Assembly: GCA_964019135.1 (NCBI GenBank)
Contig: OZ025248.1
Span: 31,489,670 to 31,553,669 of the forward strand
Length of the DNA stretch: 64,000 nt
From: Arenicola marina
Lineage: Eukaryota > Annelida > Polychaeta > Arenicolidae
Reading direction: 5' to 3'
A model generated the notes under the pieces. That model was not told the origin of the DNA and did not search any database. It saw only the letters and a program-made list of their open reading frames with translations. Position numbers and translations under genes: made by a program. Each line of letters begins with the position of its first letter. Positions within the stretch are counted from its first letter, which is position 1. This document shows, one piece after another, positions 48,576-60,364 of the stretch.

Positions 48576-50315
48576 GACACTCCTCGTTCATCCGTCCCTG
48601 CCTCTCCAAGCCTACCGTACAAGCCCGATAGTGATGTTAATATGCAATAGATAAAGAATGAGTTGCAGGCGTAGCCAAGAAGTTGTGAGAGCCCAGTTAA
48701 GATCCGCAACTCACCCTTATCTGGCTTCATGTCTATTTTTATTGTTTCACCCAATGAGTAGGTGATGGAATTGATTATGTGATCGAGGGGTCATTGTTGT
48801 CCCGCCCTTGCTCTCTTGCTGGTCCAGTTACTGAAATGATTGCGACTTTCAGGGTGTTTTTGCAATGCATTCCTTGATGGACAATGAGTCGACGGTGAAT
48901 TAATCTGCCGTTTTGTCTGGATGTGTATGTAAAATTCATGGTTGCAGTCGTTACACCCGAGGGAGAAGCCAATGTCCCCAAATCGCACGGGCTATTTAGC
49001 TTTTCTCTGTCTCAAGTGAAGGAAATGACACAAAATGTCTCAAGGCTTGGATTTTGTAGAATATTAGGATCGTTCACTCGCCGGGCAAATTGCTGATGAT
49101 ATTGAACAGGATTATATAACATCGGAGTAAGACAAGGATTCCTATACCGTCCAACGTGGTTAGTGATACATTTTGTGTGCTTATTGAGGAATCTTTACGG
49201 GGAACGGAGGGGGGCCCCCCTGCTGCAATGATTAGAATACTAGACGCCAATCAAAAGGTCCTGGATTCAAATCCGAGCATGTTTCACCTATCCATCCTTC
49301 AATATCTTTGGGGGTTCCTTGGCCAAGTTTCATATTGAAATATGCACAGGTGGGATTCGCACCACGCACCGCGCGACGCACCGCTGGCCTAGCAGAACAC
49401 ACTTGACAATGGCTAAAGCGCTACATACCGGGGCATGGGTTGACCCTTAAAGACAACTGTGATGTAGGCAGCTAAATTCGTGAAGACGTTTTTCAGGAAC
49501 AAATTGTTCGTTAGAAACAAGCGTGAATTATAGAATTGCAAGAGCCTCGGGTCCCACAAGACAATGTGGCGCATGGCACAGGCGCAGACGCCACGTCAAA
49601 TGCCAAAGAGACTATAAAACCCATAAAACCTGACCCGGCTCCAGCAAACGGAAAACCAAACGTGATAATGGTGCATTCTTTGTAATAAGCATTCACGGGA
49701 TAGACCAGTATGCTTCGATGCAAATAATATCGCATAATAGGCCTGTAGATTACAAAGTACAGTGACACGCAAGCACCTGGTTATTCTCTGGGTGGATCAT
49801 TATTGTGACGGAACTATAATGACTCGCTCTGGGAAAATAATTGCCTCCTATTCATGGTCCACAGGTCCTCTCCGGCAAAACACGACTCCGAGGAAAAAAA
49901 TAGAAGTATGCCTTAAATTGTGTTAAAGTTTTGCTTTGTGACTTATTCTGCTTGCCAATGCATATTCAATTATTTACATGCGAAATGTAGCAAGCTTGAT
50001 ATGTCGACTGACGCTCAGCGCGTTACCCACTCGGCCACGGGGTGCGGCGCTCTTCCCGGCGGCCAAGTCTCCTCCACGATATAATACTGATTCACTAGTA
50101 CGACCTGATCTTGATATGTATTAATGGCCGAGGCACATAGACACTTTACTCTGTTTGCTCCTGTTAATTGAACCTCCAAAATAGAAACGATAAGAAAAGA
50201 TAGGACTCAACCCTACTCGTTGAGATTCGTTGGTTCTTTCATCGACATCACCCTCGCATAACGTCTTTAACGTCTATTGAAATTGGATATACAGTAAATC
50301 GGAAGGAGGTAAAGA
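48576..50315. other. Intergenic with two tRNA-derived relics
   Basis: 49212-49282 (+) has a tRNA-like A region (GCAATGATTAGAATACTAGA) and the B box GGATTCAAATCC. 49998-50045 (-) has the A box TGGCCGAGTGGGTAACGCGC, as in tRNA-Ser/Leu 5' halves, without a 3' half. A further B-box-like GGTGCGAATCCCACC lies on the minus strand near 49350. No protein gene is supported. Confidence 0.45.
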
Positions 50316-50319
50316 CTAG

Positions 50320-52432
50320 CTAGGTGCAGATGGAGACCAGGTAGAGACCAGGTAGGTGCATATGGAGACAAGGTAGGTGTACATAGAGACCAGGTGGGTG
50401 CAGATGGAGACCAGGCATGTGCAGATGGAGACCATGTGGGTGCAGATGGAGACCAGGTAGGTGCAGATGGAGACCAGGTAGGTGTACATAGAGACCAGAT
50501 AGGTGGAGGTACAGACCAGGTGGGTGCAGATGGAGACCAGGTAAGTGCATGTAGCTACCAGGTAGGGGCAGGTAGAGACCAGGCAGGTACAGGTAGAGAC
50601 CGAATACAGACTATGTAGAGCTCATGTAAATTGACCGAGACCAGGTAGATGCAGGCAGAGACCAGAGGTGCAGGTAGAGACCAGGTATTTGCAGATCGAG
50701 ACCAGGTAGGTGCAGGTAGAGACCAGGTAGGTGCAGATGGGACACGGTAGGTGCAGGTAGAGACCAGGTAGTTGCAGATGAGACCAGGTAGGTAAGGTAG
50801 AGACCGGATAGGTGCAGGTAGAGACCAGATAGAGACTATGTAGAGCTCATGTAAACGGACCGAGACCAGGTAGGTGCAGATGGAGACCCGGTAGATGCAG
50901 GTAGAGACCAGGTAAGTGTAGATGGAGACTAGGTAGGTGCAGGTAGAGACCAGGTAAGTGTAGATGGAGACTAGGTAGGTGCAGGTAGAGACCAGGTAAG
51001 TGTAGATGGAGACTAAGTTGGTGCAGGTAGAGACCAGGTAAGTGTAGATGGAGACTAGGTAGGTGCAGGTAGAGACCAGGTAAGTGTAGATGGAGACTAG
51101 GTAGGTGCTGGTAGAGACCAGGTAAGTGTAGATGGAGACTAGGTAGATGTAGGCAGAGACCAGGTAAGTGTAGATGGAGACCCGGTAGATGCAGGTAGAG
51201 ACCAGGTAGTTGCAGATGAGACCAGGTAGGTAAGGTAGAGACCGGATAGGTGCAGGTAGAGACCAGATAGAGACTATGTAGAGCTCATGTAAACGGACCG
51301 AGACCAGGTAGGTGCAGGCAGAGACCAGCTAGGTGCAGATGGAGACCCGGTAGATGTACATAGAGACCAGGTAGATGCAGATGGAGACCAGCTAGGTGCA
51401 GGTAGAGACCAGGTAAGTGTAGATGGAGACTAGGTAGGTGCAGGTAGAGACCAGGTAAGTGTAGATGGAGACTAGGTAGGTGCTGGTAGAACCCAGGTAA
51501 GTGTAGATGGAGACTAGGTAGATGTAGGCAGAGACCAGGTAAGTGTAGATGGAGACCCGGGAGATGCAGGTAGAGACCAGGTAATTGTAGATGGAGACTA
51601 GGTAGGTGCAGGTAGAGACCAGGTAAGTGCAGATCGAGACCAGGTAGGTGCAGGTAGAGATCAGGTTGGTGTATATATAGAACAGGTAGGTAAGGTAGAG
51701 ACCAGTTAATTGCAGATCGAGACACGATAGGTGCAGATGAAACAAGGTAGGTGCAGGCAGAGACCAGCTAGGTGCAGATGGAGACCCGGTAGATGCAGGT
51801 AGAGACCAGGTAATTGTAGATGGAGACTAGGTAGGTGCAGGTAGAGACCAGGTAAGTGCAGATCGAGACCAGGTAGGTGCAGGTAGAGATCAGGTTGGTG
51901 TATATATAGAACAGGTAGGTAAGGTAGAGACCAGTTAAGTGCAGATCGAGACACGATAGGTGCAGATGAAACAAGGTAGGTGCAGGCAGAGACCAGGTAG
52001 GTGCAGATGGAGACCAGGTAGGTGCAGATGGAGACTAGGTAGGTGCAAGTAGAGACCAGGTAGGTGCAAGTAGAGGCCAGGTAGATTACATAGAGACCAG
52101 GTAGGTGCAAGTAGAGACCAGGTAGGTGCAAGTAGAGGCCAGGTAGATTACATAGAGACCAGGTAGGTGCAAGTAGAGACCAGGTAGGTGCAAGTAGAGG
52201 CCAGGTAGATTACATAGAGACCAGGTAGGTGCAAGTAGAGACCAGGTAGATTACATAGAGACCAGGTAGGTGGAGGTACAGACCAGGTGGGTGCAGATGA
52301 GACAAGGTAGGTGCAGGCAGAGACCATGTAGGTACAGGTAGAGACCAGGTAGGTACAGATAGAGACCAGGTAGGTACAGGTAGAGACCAGGCATGTACAT
52401 GTAGAGACCAGGTAGGTACAGGTACAGACCAG
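50320..52432. repeat. 21-bp minisatellite with a 229-bp internal duplication
   Basis: The unit GTAGAGACCAGGTAGGTGCA plus one base repeats about 100 times. As 21 is seven codons, the minus strand reads heptads such as LPGLYLH without being a gene. A block from GGTAATTGTAGATGG (51580) recurs at 51809, offset 229. The right part (52030-52260) has a different repeating form with AGGTAGATTACATAGAGACC. Confidence 0.93.
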
Positions 52433-52539
52433 GGCCCGTAAGTTCAGAACGGCCGGAGCAAAATATTTCGCCCTGGAATAGGACATTAACATGGAGCGGG
52501 GCGAAATATTTGGCCCCGGCCGTTTCGAACTTACGACCC
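52433..52539. mobile_element. 107-bp hairpin MITE inside the 21-bp array
   Basis: Left arm 52433-52473 and right arm 52498-52539 are inverted copies containing CGTAAGTTC, ACGGCCGG and AAATATTTCGCCC, separated by 24 nt. Array sequence lies on both sides, so it inserted into an existing array. The target duplication is not clear. Confidence 0.8.
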
Positions 52540-55500
52540 TTGATAGGTGCAGGTAGAGACCGTATAGAGACTATCTAGAGCTCATGTAACCGGACGTGGA
52601 GACGTAGGCAGTTTAGGCGAGTATACGACAGACATAGCGCATTGTCGATGGTTTCGCACCACGCCAGGGTACCCGAGGAAATTAAACCACGCCTCCCCCA
52701 TCCCCATCCCCAGCCCCCACCCCAGCGCCCGACCCAACCCTCCGTTACCCCCGATACCCCCAGCCTGGCTAACTGACGCGGATGAAAGCAGGACCAATCA
52801 AAGACACAATCCCGGTAATAAAAGAAACTTGCCAAGGTCATGCTAACGACAGGGAGATAATGAGGTACCATCCCTGCAGGGGTGCCCACCACCCCTACCC
52901 CCCTACCCTTACATCTTACCCACAACGCCACTACCATGTGGCCATTTGCACGCCAATCCCGTAATGTGTATTGCGTAGGCTAGGTGGGGGGGGGGGGTGA
53001 AGCAAGCCTTGGCTAAGCTGGTTGTTAGTCATTGGCCGTCATCATTGCGGAGAAAAGCCGGTCGCACAGCGGCTTTTCAGTGGAGACTGGCAGCAGCGTC
53101 TATTTTTGCGGCGTGGGTGTATAAACGGGTAAGAGAACCTAATATTTTTTCTTGGGTGAGGGGGGTTGGAGGGGAGGTGAGGTAGGGGATAATAAGGATG
53201 AATACACTGCTGATGAGGGTGGCGCTGATGGTTGGGGGAGAGAGGGGGGTGGGGTGGGGGAGGGGTGTGGTGCGATTCCTGTAAATGAGGGATGGAGGGA
53301 CACTGCGGAATATTCAATTGGCCAAGGACTTGCCCTAGGGGTGGGGTATGGGGGGGGGAGGGGGTGGTAGGTGGAGGGAGCTCAGTGGAGGTGGTCTGGG
53401 TAGCGCAAATTACGGGTATTGGTAGCCGGGGAGTAATCTGAGTGACACGTGTGATGCGGATAACCCGATCACATTGCCCGGAGCAAGCGATGTTACAGGC
53501 CATTGAAGGGGACCAGATGGGAAGGCGTCGGTGGTCGGTGGTCAGGCAAACAAAAAGGTGACCCAAGGACTTTGATTGTTTCGAGGTAGACATTTATATG
53601 CATTAACCACAAAATAGCATTGGTTATGCATAGGCGGTTACCCTCCTAGGTGTGCTTTCCTAATATATTCATAATTTCTCCCCCCCCCCGTTACATTTAA
53701 GTTAATATTAATATTGCAATTTATATCCCATATGGCATGTGCATGCGAGCAGTTAGGCAGTTATCATGTAAGCCACCATAAAGCGTAATCGCGTACCCCA
53801 TAATTTCAGATTATAATTACACGGAAGTTTATTACCTTATAGTTAAATTCATAAACTTTCTTTTTGACTATGTCTACTACGCCAGTGCGTCTAAGTTTTT
53901 AATTTCAATGATTTGTCCATATTTGTAAATCGGCAAACCGTTTACTTGCCGTATTGTGTGTGTCCCTTATAGTGAATAACGTGAAGAAGGTCGTATCGTT
54001 ACCTCTATGTATCTGTACAACTGAGTTAACCCATGACAATGTATATTCTGTGTAATATAGTTCACTCTCATGCACGGTAATTGACAGCAAACGATTTTTT
54101 GGTAGTGCGTTGCCTCCCGGGTTTATTAACGGAAGCCAAGAGAAACGTTTTACTCACGGCAATCCAATTGCACCGTAATTCCTCTCCACATCCATCATTG
54201 AAATGTTGCCTTCTTTTGGACCAACACTACCGTCTAGCTCCTCCTGAGCCCCATACCAACTGTTTTATCTAAATTTTAGCATAGATTTAGCAAGATTACA
54301 GAATTTTTTGTAAAGGCAATAAGCACACATTTTTGGGCTGTCCAAGAAAAGCGTTTCGCCATCTGCATATTGGGGAGTTTTATTTTCATCGGCGATTGCT
54401 TAAAACTCGCGAAATGACCTACAATCTTGTTTCTAAGTCCCCCTTGTGCTTATTCCCAGTATTGCTACCAAATGGATGAACAAGAAAGCGGATACAAGGC
54501 ATCCTTGTCGAAGTCACCTTTGCATTACAAACGGATAGAGAGCCGTTGTTCTGTTAGGCCTATTACCATCGATAATTTATATATAAAACTACCCAAACGC
54601 CTTTTTCTCAGCAGAATCACGTCCGTATCTAAATGTCTAACCTTGATTAGTGGAAGAATAATATATTACTGTCAAATAAAAAAACATTGCCTGGTGACGT
54701 CTTATGGTCCCTGAAGCCCCGTCATTAGCCTGTCGACTGCACGCAAATCCGTTCTGTAGCGTCAGCCTCCAATTTTCTACCGGTTGTAAGCCAAAATTAA
54801 GTTTTAGGTCATATTGTTCACGACATTTGCATAATGTGTCCCCCATATTACAGATCTGTGAAATCAGAATCGTTTACTTCAGTAGAGTGTTGAGGATTGT
54901 AAAAGTAGCAGGAATTATCTGGGAGGAAGTAAGCAAAAGATGGAGGTACTTTTGGAATAGACGGATCCAGGCTGTCAATCATTCACTGACGTCACTGTTG
55001 CTTTTATCCAATCATGTGGCGAAAAAAGGTCTTCCATGTGCGTTGTGTCGGACAAACAAGTCAGACAAAGCTGCATGTCACTTTCTTGTCAGTTTTGGAG
55101 ATGATACTGCTTACTTTCATAGGCTGCCATTGTCAATTGCCTCCTACTCACGATTAAGGTAAAATAAGCCAAGCGCGGGCGGGGCTGAGCTCAGTGTATG
55201 GATCCGTCTAGGTCTTGTAATGCCACCCAGGGCTGCGGGATTGGACTGCATTTGCCTCGTGAGGCCTAAGCTTAAGAAGCTTTGCTTTCTACCAGACTTG
55301 GCTTTGGGGGAACTAATGTCAAGCGATTACATCCTGCCAATTCCTCTGGCTGCAGGCCTATGTATCACCAGTGGGAACATTATGGCTGACGAAAACGGAA
55401 TGACTCTTGTGAATCAATATAATTGCTGTCACTGCGGGCTTGATGATAGGTGATGATAGGGCCACTCCTGGTATAGGCAAACAATAGAAAACATCTTGAT

Positions 55501-56649
55501 ATGAGACATCCCAGGGTGCGATAACAGGGTGAATTTTTGAAAACATCCCTGACGTTGAACGCGGGTTATTTTTGATAAACGTTTACATGTTATTAATCTT
55601 GTTCTTTCTCCCGCCTGCCATCTCTACAGCTGTCTGATGCTTGCACTCACCGTGCAATATCCAAACCACATTAAGCTACGATCTAAAATACGTATCGTAC
55701 AGTGTCGGAAACTTTAACAGAGACGCTTAAATCATAATAGATCTGAAGTCATCGTAACTGTCTCAAAATAACGAAATCGCTAAACTTCCATACTTACCTT
55801 TGGCGCCAATCTGGATGTATTACGTGATCAATTTCACTATATAGTATGACCCATATTTTATCATCTTGAGCATTAACCTATATCCTCACAGCGTAGTTAC
55901 CTGGGCGATTGTTGTCACAAAATAACCTGAAGTGTAAGGGTGTGTGGAATCATCCCTCCGGGGTGGTTGGTACTTAATACATTGCTGTGGGCGGGGGAGG
56001 GTCCTTTTTTTCACCGCCAAACCCGCTCGGTCTGGGCGTTTTAGGGCCAAAACCCGCTCGGTCTGGGCGTTTTAGGGCCAAAACCCCCTCGGTATGGGCG
56101 TTTTACGGCCAAAACCCGCTCGGTCGGGGCCAAAATCCGCTCGGGGTATTTCAGGGCGGCAACCCGCTCTATGAACACACTTTTTCATCATAAATGTCCG
56201 CACTATAGGGGTCCCTTTTTCATCAAAAATGTCCGCTTCTTCAGGCATCGAGGAGCACCGGCGGACCCCCCGCCCCCCACCACCTGATTTCTATAACAGT
56301 GCCCCCCCCCCCCCCACCGGGAATCCTCCGAGCCACAAGGTTGGATGTAAGCTTAATTGTCGCCTCTTGAGATATTTCCATGTCATCTTGTCGGCTACTC
56401 ATATCCCATGCATCGGTGTGAGTTTGGGGGAGGGTGGAATCTTATTTGCGCACCCCCACCCCCCCACCCCCCCCACACCTCGATTTGAACAACTTTTTTT
56501 TGTCAACAACGAGGTCGCGGTTCAACCGGCTTTGCCTAAATATTTAATTCAATTGGCTTCAGCATTATGGACCATTGTCATTCAGGCTCTAGATGGGTGC
56601 TTGTCCGACTGGCGCATGACCAGACTTTGTCCTACTATGTATATAGCGG
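52540..56649. other. Intergenic, no convincing gene
   Basis: Poly-G/T-rich segments (52985-53400) give long proline-rich frames on the minus strand with no domain. At 56010-56160 the motif GCTCGGTCTGGGCGTTTTAG recurs three to four times. A 152-codon plus-strand frame at 54704-55162 has no recognisable family. Poly-C lies near 56298-56315. Confidence 0.4.
54957..55215. promoter_or_regulatory. CRE plus CCAAT promoter-like block between short inverted repeats
   Basis: AGACGGATCCA (54959) and TGGATCCGTCT (55199) are an inverted pair. Between them lie TGACGTCA (54987), a CCAATCA box (55010) and GTGGCG, a spacing typical of TATA-less promoters. No gene can be attached, so this may be a MITE that carries promoter-like motifs. 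Confidence 0.3.
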
Positions 56650-56793
56650 GGGGGAACCTTTTCCGACTTTCGAGATTGGCATCCAGGAATATTTGGAGAT
56701 TCGCGATTAGCTTTTGGGTATCGTTAGCCGTGTAAATCCTGGTTCAACGCGAAGACCCTTTCCCTATTTACCGCTCAGTCTTGAGCAGTCCTC
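56650..56793. repeat. Dispersed repeat related to 7023-7230
   Basis: Shares CCTTTTCCGA, GATTGGCATCCAGG and GATTCGCGATTA blocks with the 7-kb copy in the same order. It ends at the GTCCTC target duplication of the next element. Confidence 0.55.
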
Positions 56794-58137
56794 TATCGCA
56801 AGCCGTTTTAATAAAAAATCACCTATTATACATATCTTTAATGCAATGCCACATATCTATATTACAATTTTAGATATCTTTAATTCAATTTTAGATATCT
56901 TTAATTCAATTTTAGATATCTTTAATTCAATTTTAGATATTTTTAATTCAATTTTAGATATCTGTAATTCAATTTTAGATATCTTTAGTTCAATTCTAGA
57001 TATCTTTAATTCAATTCTCGATATCTTTAATTCAATTTTAGATATCTTTAAATAGTTACCACATCTCTATATTTCGTTTATATTTAGATATCTGAAATAG
57101 TATTCAAGATATCTAAAATTGAATTAAAGATATCTGAAAAGCTGACACTATTTTGCTTATCTTGAAATGAAATTAAGATATCTTGATTACAATTTTAGAT
57201 ATCTTGAATACAATTTTAGATATCTTAAATACAATTCTAGATATCTAAATAGAGGGCGCCAACATGTGTTTCTGTAATTACCGGAAAGAAGAATCCGCCC
57301 TTCACCTTCACTCTTATCATGGCTGCGCGAAGTACGGAGTCTGGAACTGGGGGTGTTTATGATAGTGTTGCGGTCGCTGCAGGAGGCGGAGCGCATTTTA
57401 ATACATGGAGACACGCAAAGGGCCCAAGAAGCAGAGCCAGTCGACCAGCGTCACCGCACAGCAGACCTCGTGCCGCAGACATCTTGCCGGAAGTCAATAT
57501 AAATGTTTTCGGCATTTAGCAACTTTATTTGACATCAGTGGCGCCTTCTATTTGGATATCTAAAATTGAATTTTAGATATCTAGAATTGTATTTAAGATA
57601 TCAATAATTCCTTTTAAGATATCAATAATTCCTTTTAAGATATCAATAATTCCTTTTAAGATATCTTTAAAGGTGGCATTTATAGATATCTTTAAAAGAA
57701 TTGAAGATATCTGAATTGTTAATTTGGCTATGTAGAAATCCCACCTATTTAAGTTGAGAAAAAATAGATGCGTCACATATCCATAATTGCACATGAGATA
57801 TCCATAATTGAATTTGACATATCCATAACTGAATTTGACATATCCATAATTGAATTTGACATATCCATAATTGAATTTGACATATCCATAATTACACTTG
57901 ACATATCCATAATTGCTTTTAAGATATCTTAAATTCAATTTTGGATATGTGACTCATGTATTTTTTCTCAACATAAATTGATGAGTAATCTACATATCCA
58001 CATTAACAATTCAGATATCTTACATTCATTTAAAGATATCTTTAATTATTTAAAGATATCTTTAATTATTTAAAGATATCTTTAATTATTTAAAGATATC
58101 TTAAATTGGTGATTTTTTATTAAAACGGCTTGCGATA
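56794..58137. mobile_element. Foldback-like element, 1344 bp, perfect 30-bp termini, TSD GTCCTC
   Basis: The ends are exact inverted repeats of 30 bp beginning TATCGCAAGCCGTTTTAATA (56794-56823 and 58108-58137). They are flanked by identical GTCCTC at 56788-56793 and 58138-58143. The arms (to about 57260 and from about 57545) are built of tandem GATATC-centred units such as TTTAATTCAATTTTAGATAT on the left and AAGATATCAATAATTCCTTT or TGACATATCCATAATTGAAT on the right. The inner arm ends also mirror each other (TAGAGGGCGCCA and its reversed TAGAAGGCGCCA). The core 57262-57540 is unique, GC-richer and contains a short open frame. Long terminal arms made of short tandem repeats are the hallmark of foldback elements. 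The superfamily is not assigned. Confidence 0.9.
57319..57519 (+). other. 66-codon open frame in the core of the foldback-like element
   Basis: It starts MAARSTESGTGGVYDSVAVA and ends ADILPEVNINVFGI. Two GGAA ETS-type motifs (TACCGGAAAG near 57280, TGCCGGAAGT near 57487) flank or overlap it. It resembles a captured host first exon more than a transposase, but no donor site or homology is visible. Confidence 0.2.
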
Positions 58138-58143
58138 GTCCTC

Positions 58144-60345
58144 ATCTTGGTGATTCGATATTACTCTCCCTAATTCAGATGGCGCGAATGCAAATTAAGT
58201 AACTTCCTTCGCCGTTGAATTGTCCCTAATCTAGTAATATTCAATTCGGGAATTAATGGTCCTCGTATGGGATCGAGCCACCAGATTGTCTGAGGGTCAA
58301 GTCTTCATGGACGCCTAAAGTATCCGCCAGTGAAGGGCCGGCGGAATAACATCCGGTAATGATGCAGCAGATGACAATAAACCGCCTTGTTATGTAGGTT
58401 TATATTGACTTGCATTTGACAGCGCTTTCAGTCCGTAAGGCGATATCGTGCCATTGTGATTTAAGAAGCATTAATTTACAGTTTCTGCGAACCTCAAATA
58501 TACAGTTATGTCACACGGTGTGATGCAGCGTCACTTCTAATGAGCATGGCGCCAGATATGTAAAGAAAATTATTCCGAGTAAATGGAAATAAAAACTGAC
58601 GAAATAAATAATTGGATTACGATAGCGCCATGGCAGCGGTGGATCTACAGGAAGTTGAAAAGGGCGGGGGGGCGAGGGTTACTGAAAACTGGCGACCGGG
58701 GGGAGGTGAAAATGACCGGAGGGTCCACCAATGTTTTAACGACTAATTATTTACCTGGGGGCGGTTTCACACCTCAGAACGCTTGATTTGTCATGGAAAA
58801 ACGGCAATTCTTCCTCAATAAGGATAATGGAAGAAAAATGGGGGGAGGGCGGGTGATTCCGTCTCAGTTCACGAAGAACTGAATTGTATGAGAATTGCAA
58901 CACCCACTGTTTAACAATCACGCCTATCGGTAAGGAAACAATTGTAGTTTGAACTTCTCAGTTCACATAGACATCAAGTCATGAGCACATGTGTCTCCGG
59001 ACTTCCAATGCCCAATCTATACATATGTAGGATAACCCGCAGCGTAATTTTGAAGAGTCTCAAAAAATGTATACCGAATATATCTTATGTATCCATATTA
59101 ATAAGGCCGAAATAGAAACAACCTGTGGCATATTGTTGGTCATAATATAAGTCTGAACGGGTGTGACGTTGGATCAGGACCGCCATGTTATGGATATACT
59201 AATTACCACTTCTACTACTGCTACCACTTCTACCGCGTTTCCTGGGAGCCTTCTTGGCTCAGATTAGTTCCGGCGCGTTTAGTTTATTGATATCGTATTC
59301 GATGTGATCATTCACATGTGTATTCGCTGTTGAAAAACCTCGCAACATAAACAAAGTTTATGCAATATTTTTTCAAAAAAATTAAAGTCCAAAAAAAAAA
59401 AATATCAACTGTTGACGTTTCTCCACACATTGTTTAATGGTCGCTTACTCGTTGTGGGTTTCCTGACGTCATGCAATAAGCTTCATGGCAAGTGGTGACA
59501 GGTTGCCTGGCATCAGATCTGCTAGTCACGTGTGCCGTCCCGTACGTGGGTGCCGATAAATACCCTGATCACTGTGTGAAACAAAATGGCGGCGCTATAT
59601 GCTTATCTCGTACTATGAGCCGCCGTCCCGTACAGTATGAAAGGGATTATCGTTATTAATCCAGTAATTAGTGGTTATGTATTGGGGACACCAGGTGCTG
59701 TCAACAAGTACAAAATCGAGCTCTTCCAGCTGGTTGACATATCATGTATCCGCCTCTTCCATTGCATACGGGGACTTCTCCTTTTAATTCATCGTGACCT
59801 GGGTATAAAGAATTGTATTGTTCGTCACTAAGCTTCACTTGGGAACACGGTCCCCCCTTGCCCTTCCCCTTTACAGGTGTAAGCCCATACAATTGTAGTC
59901 ATGGTACTAAAGAGTCATTTTTCGTAAAAAGTTTCGTAATATAATTTTAGTTTACACAATCTATGGGACAAAGATTCTATGTGTGGCTATATAATACATG
60001 AATTAAATCAATGAAATATTCTATTAAGTGGCGGATCCAGGAGGGGCGCCCCGCCCCCGTTCAGGAACGAGCCAAGCACTGTTAAATTCGGAGTTTTGAG
60101 GAAATATTTGGTTTGGAGGAAAATATTCTCGCACGGGGTCTGGCGCCCCTGGCCGATAATCACCAAGCATCGTGCCGGTGATCTGATCTGGAACGTCTAC
60201 CCGCGATAAAATAGTCCGCGCAGTTTAATTTTGCAGAATCAACGAGATATAAAACATATGCATCATAAATTTTGAGATAATTTTAGTATTGATTGGCGCA
60301 TGTACATAGGCTGCTTTAGCATCCACAACATGTTTTTTGTTCTGT
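58144..60345. other. Intergenic upstream of the secreted-protein gene
   Basis: No gene is supported. Segments near 58632-58740 (GCGGTGGATCTACAGG) and 60029-60160 (GGCGGATCCAGGAGGGGCGC) belong to the loose family of G-rich MITE-like repeats seen at 22891 and 45445. AT-rich DNA fills the rest. A splice-acceptor-like TTTTTTGTTCTGTAG ends at 60347, so a 5' non-coding exon may lie in this region. Confidence 0.4.
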
Positions 60346-60364
60346 AGGCGGACGTGACAGAACA

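Noticed and set aside
49212-49282. Functional tRNA gene
   Set aside because: A and B box-like motifs exist but the acceptor stem does not pair, so it is a tRNA-derived relic.
53042-53593. Proline-rich 183-codon minus-strand frame
   Set aside because: Low-complexity product of C/T-rich DNA with no domain or splice context.
54704-55162. 152-codon plus-strand frame
   Set aside because: No recognisable motif, and it overlaps a promoter-like block; it could not be told from chance.
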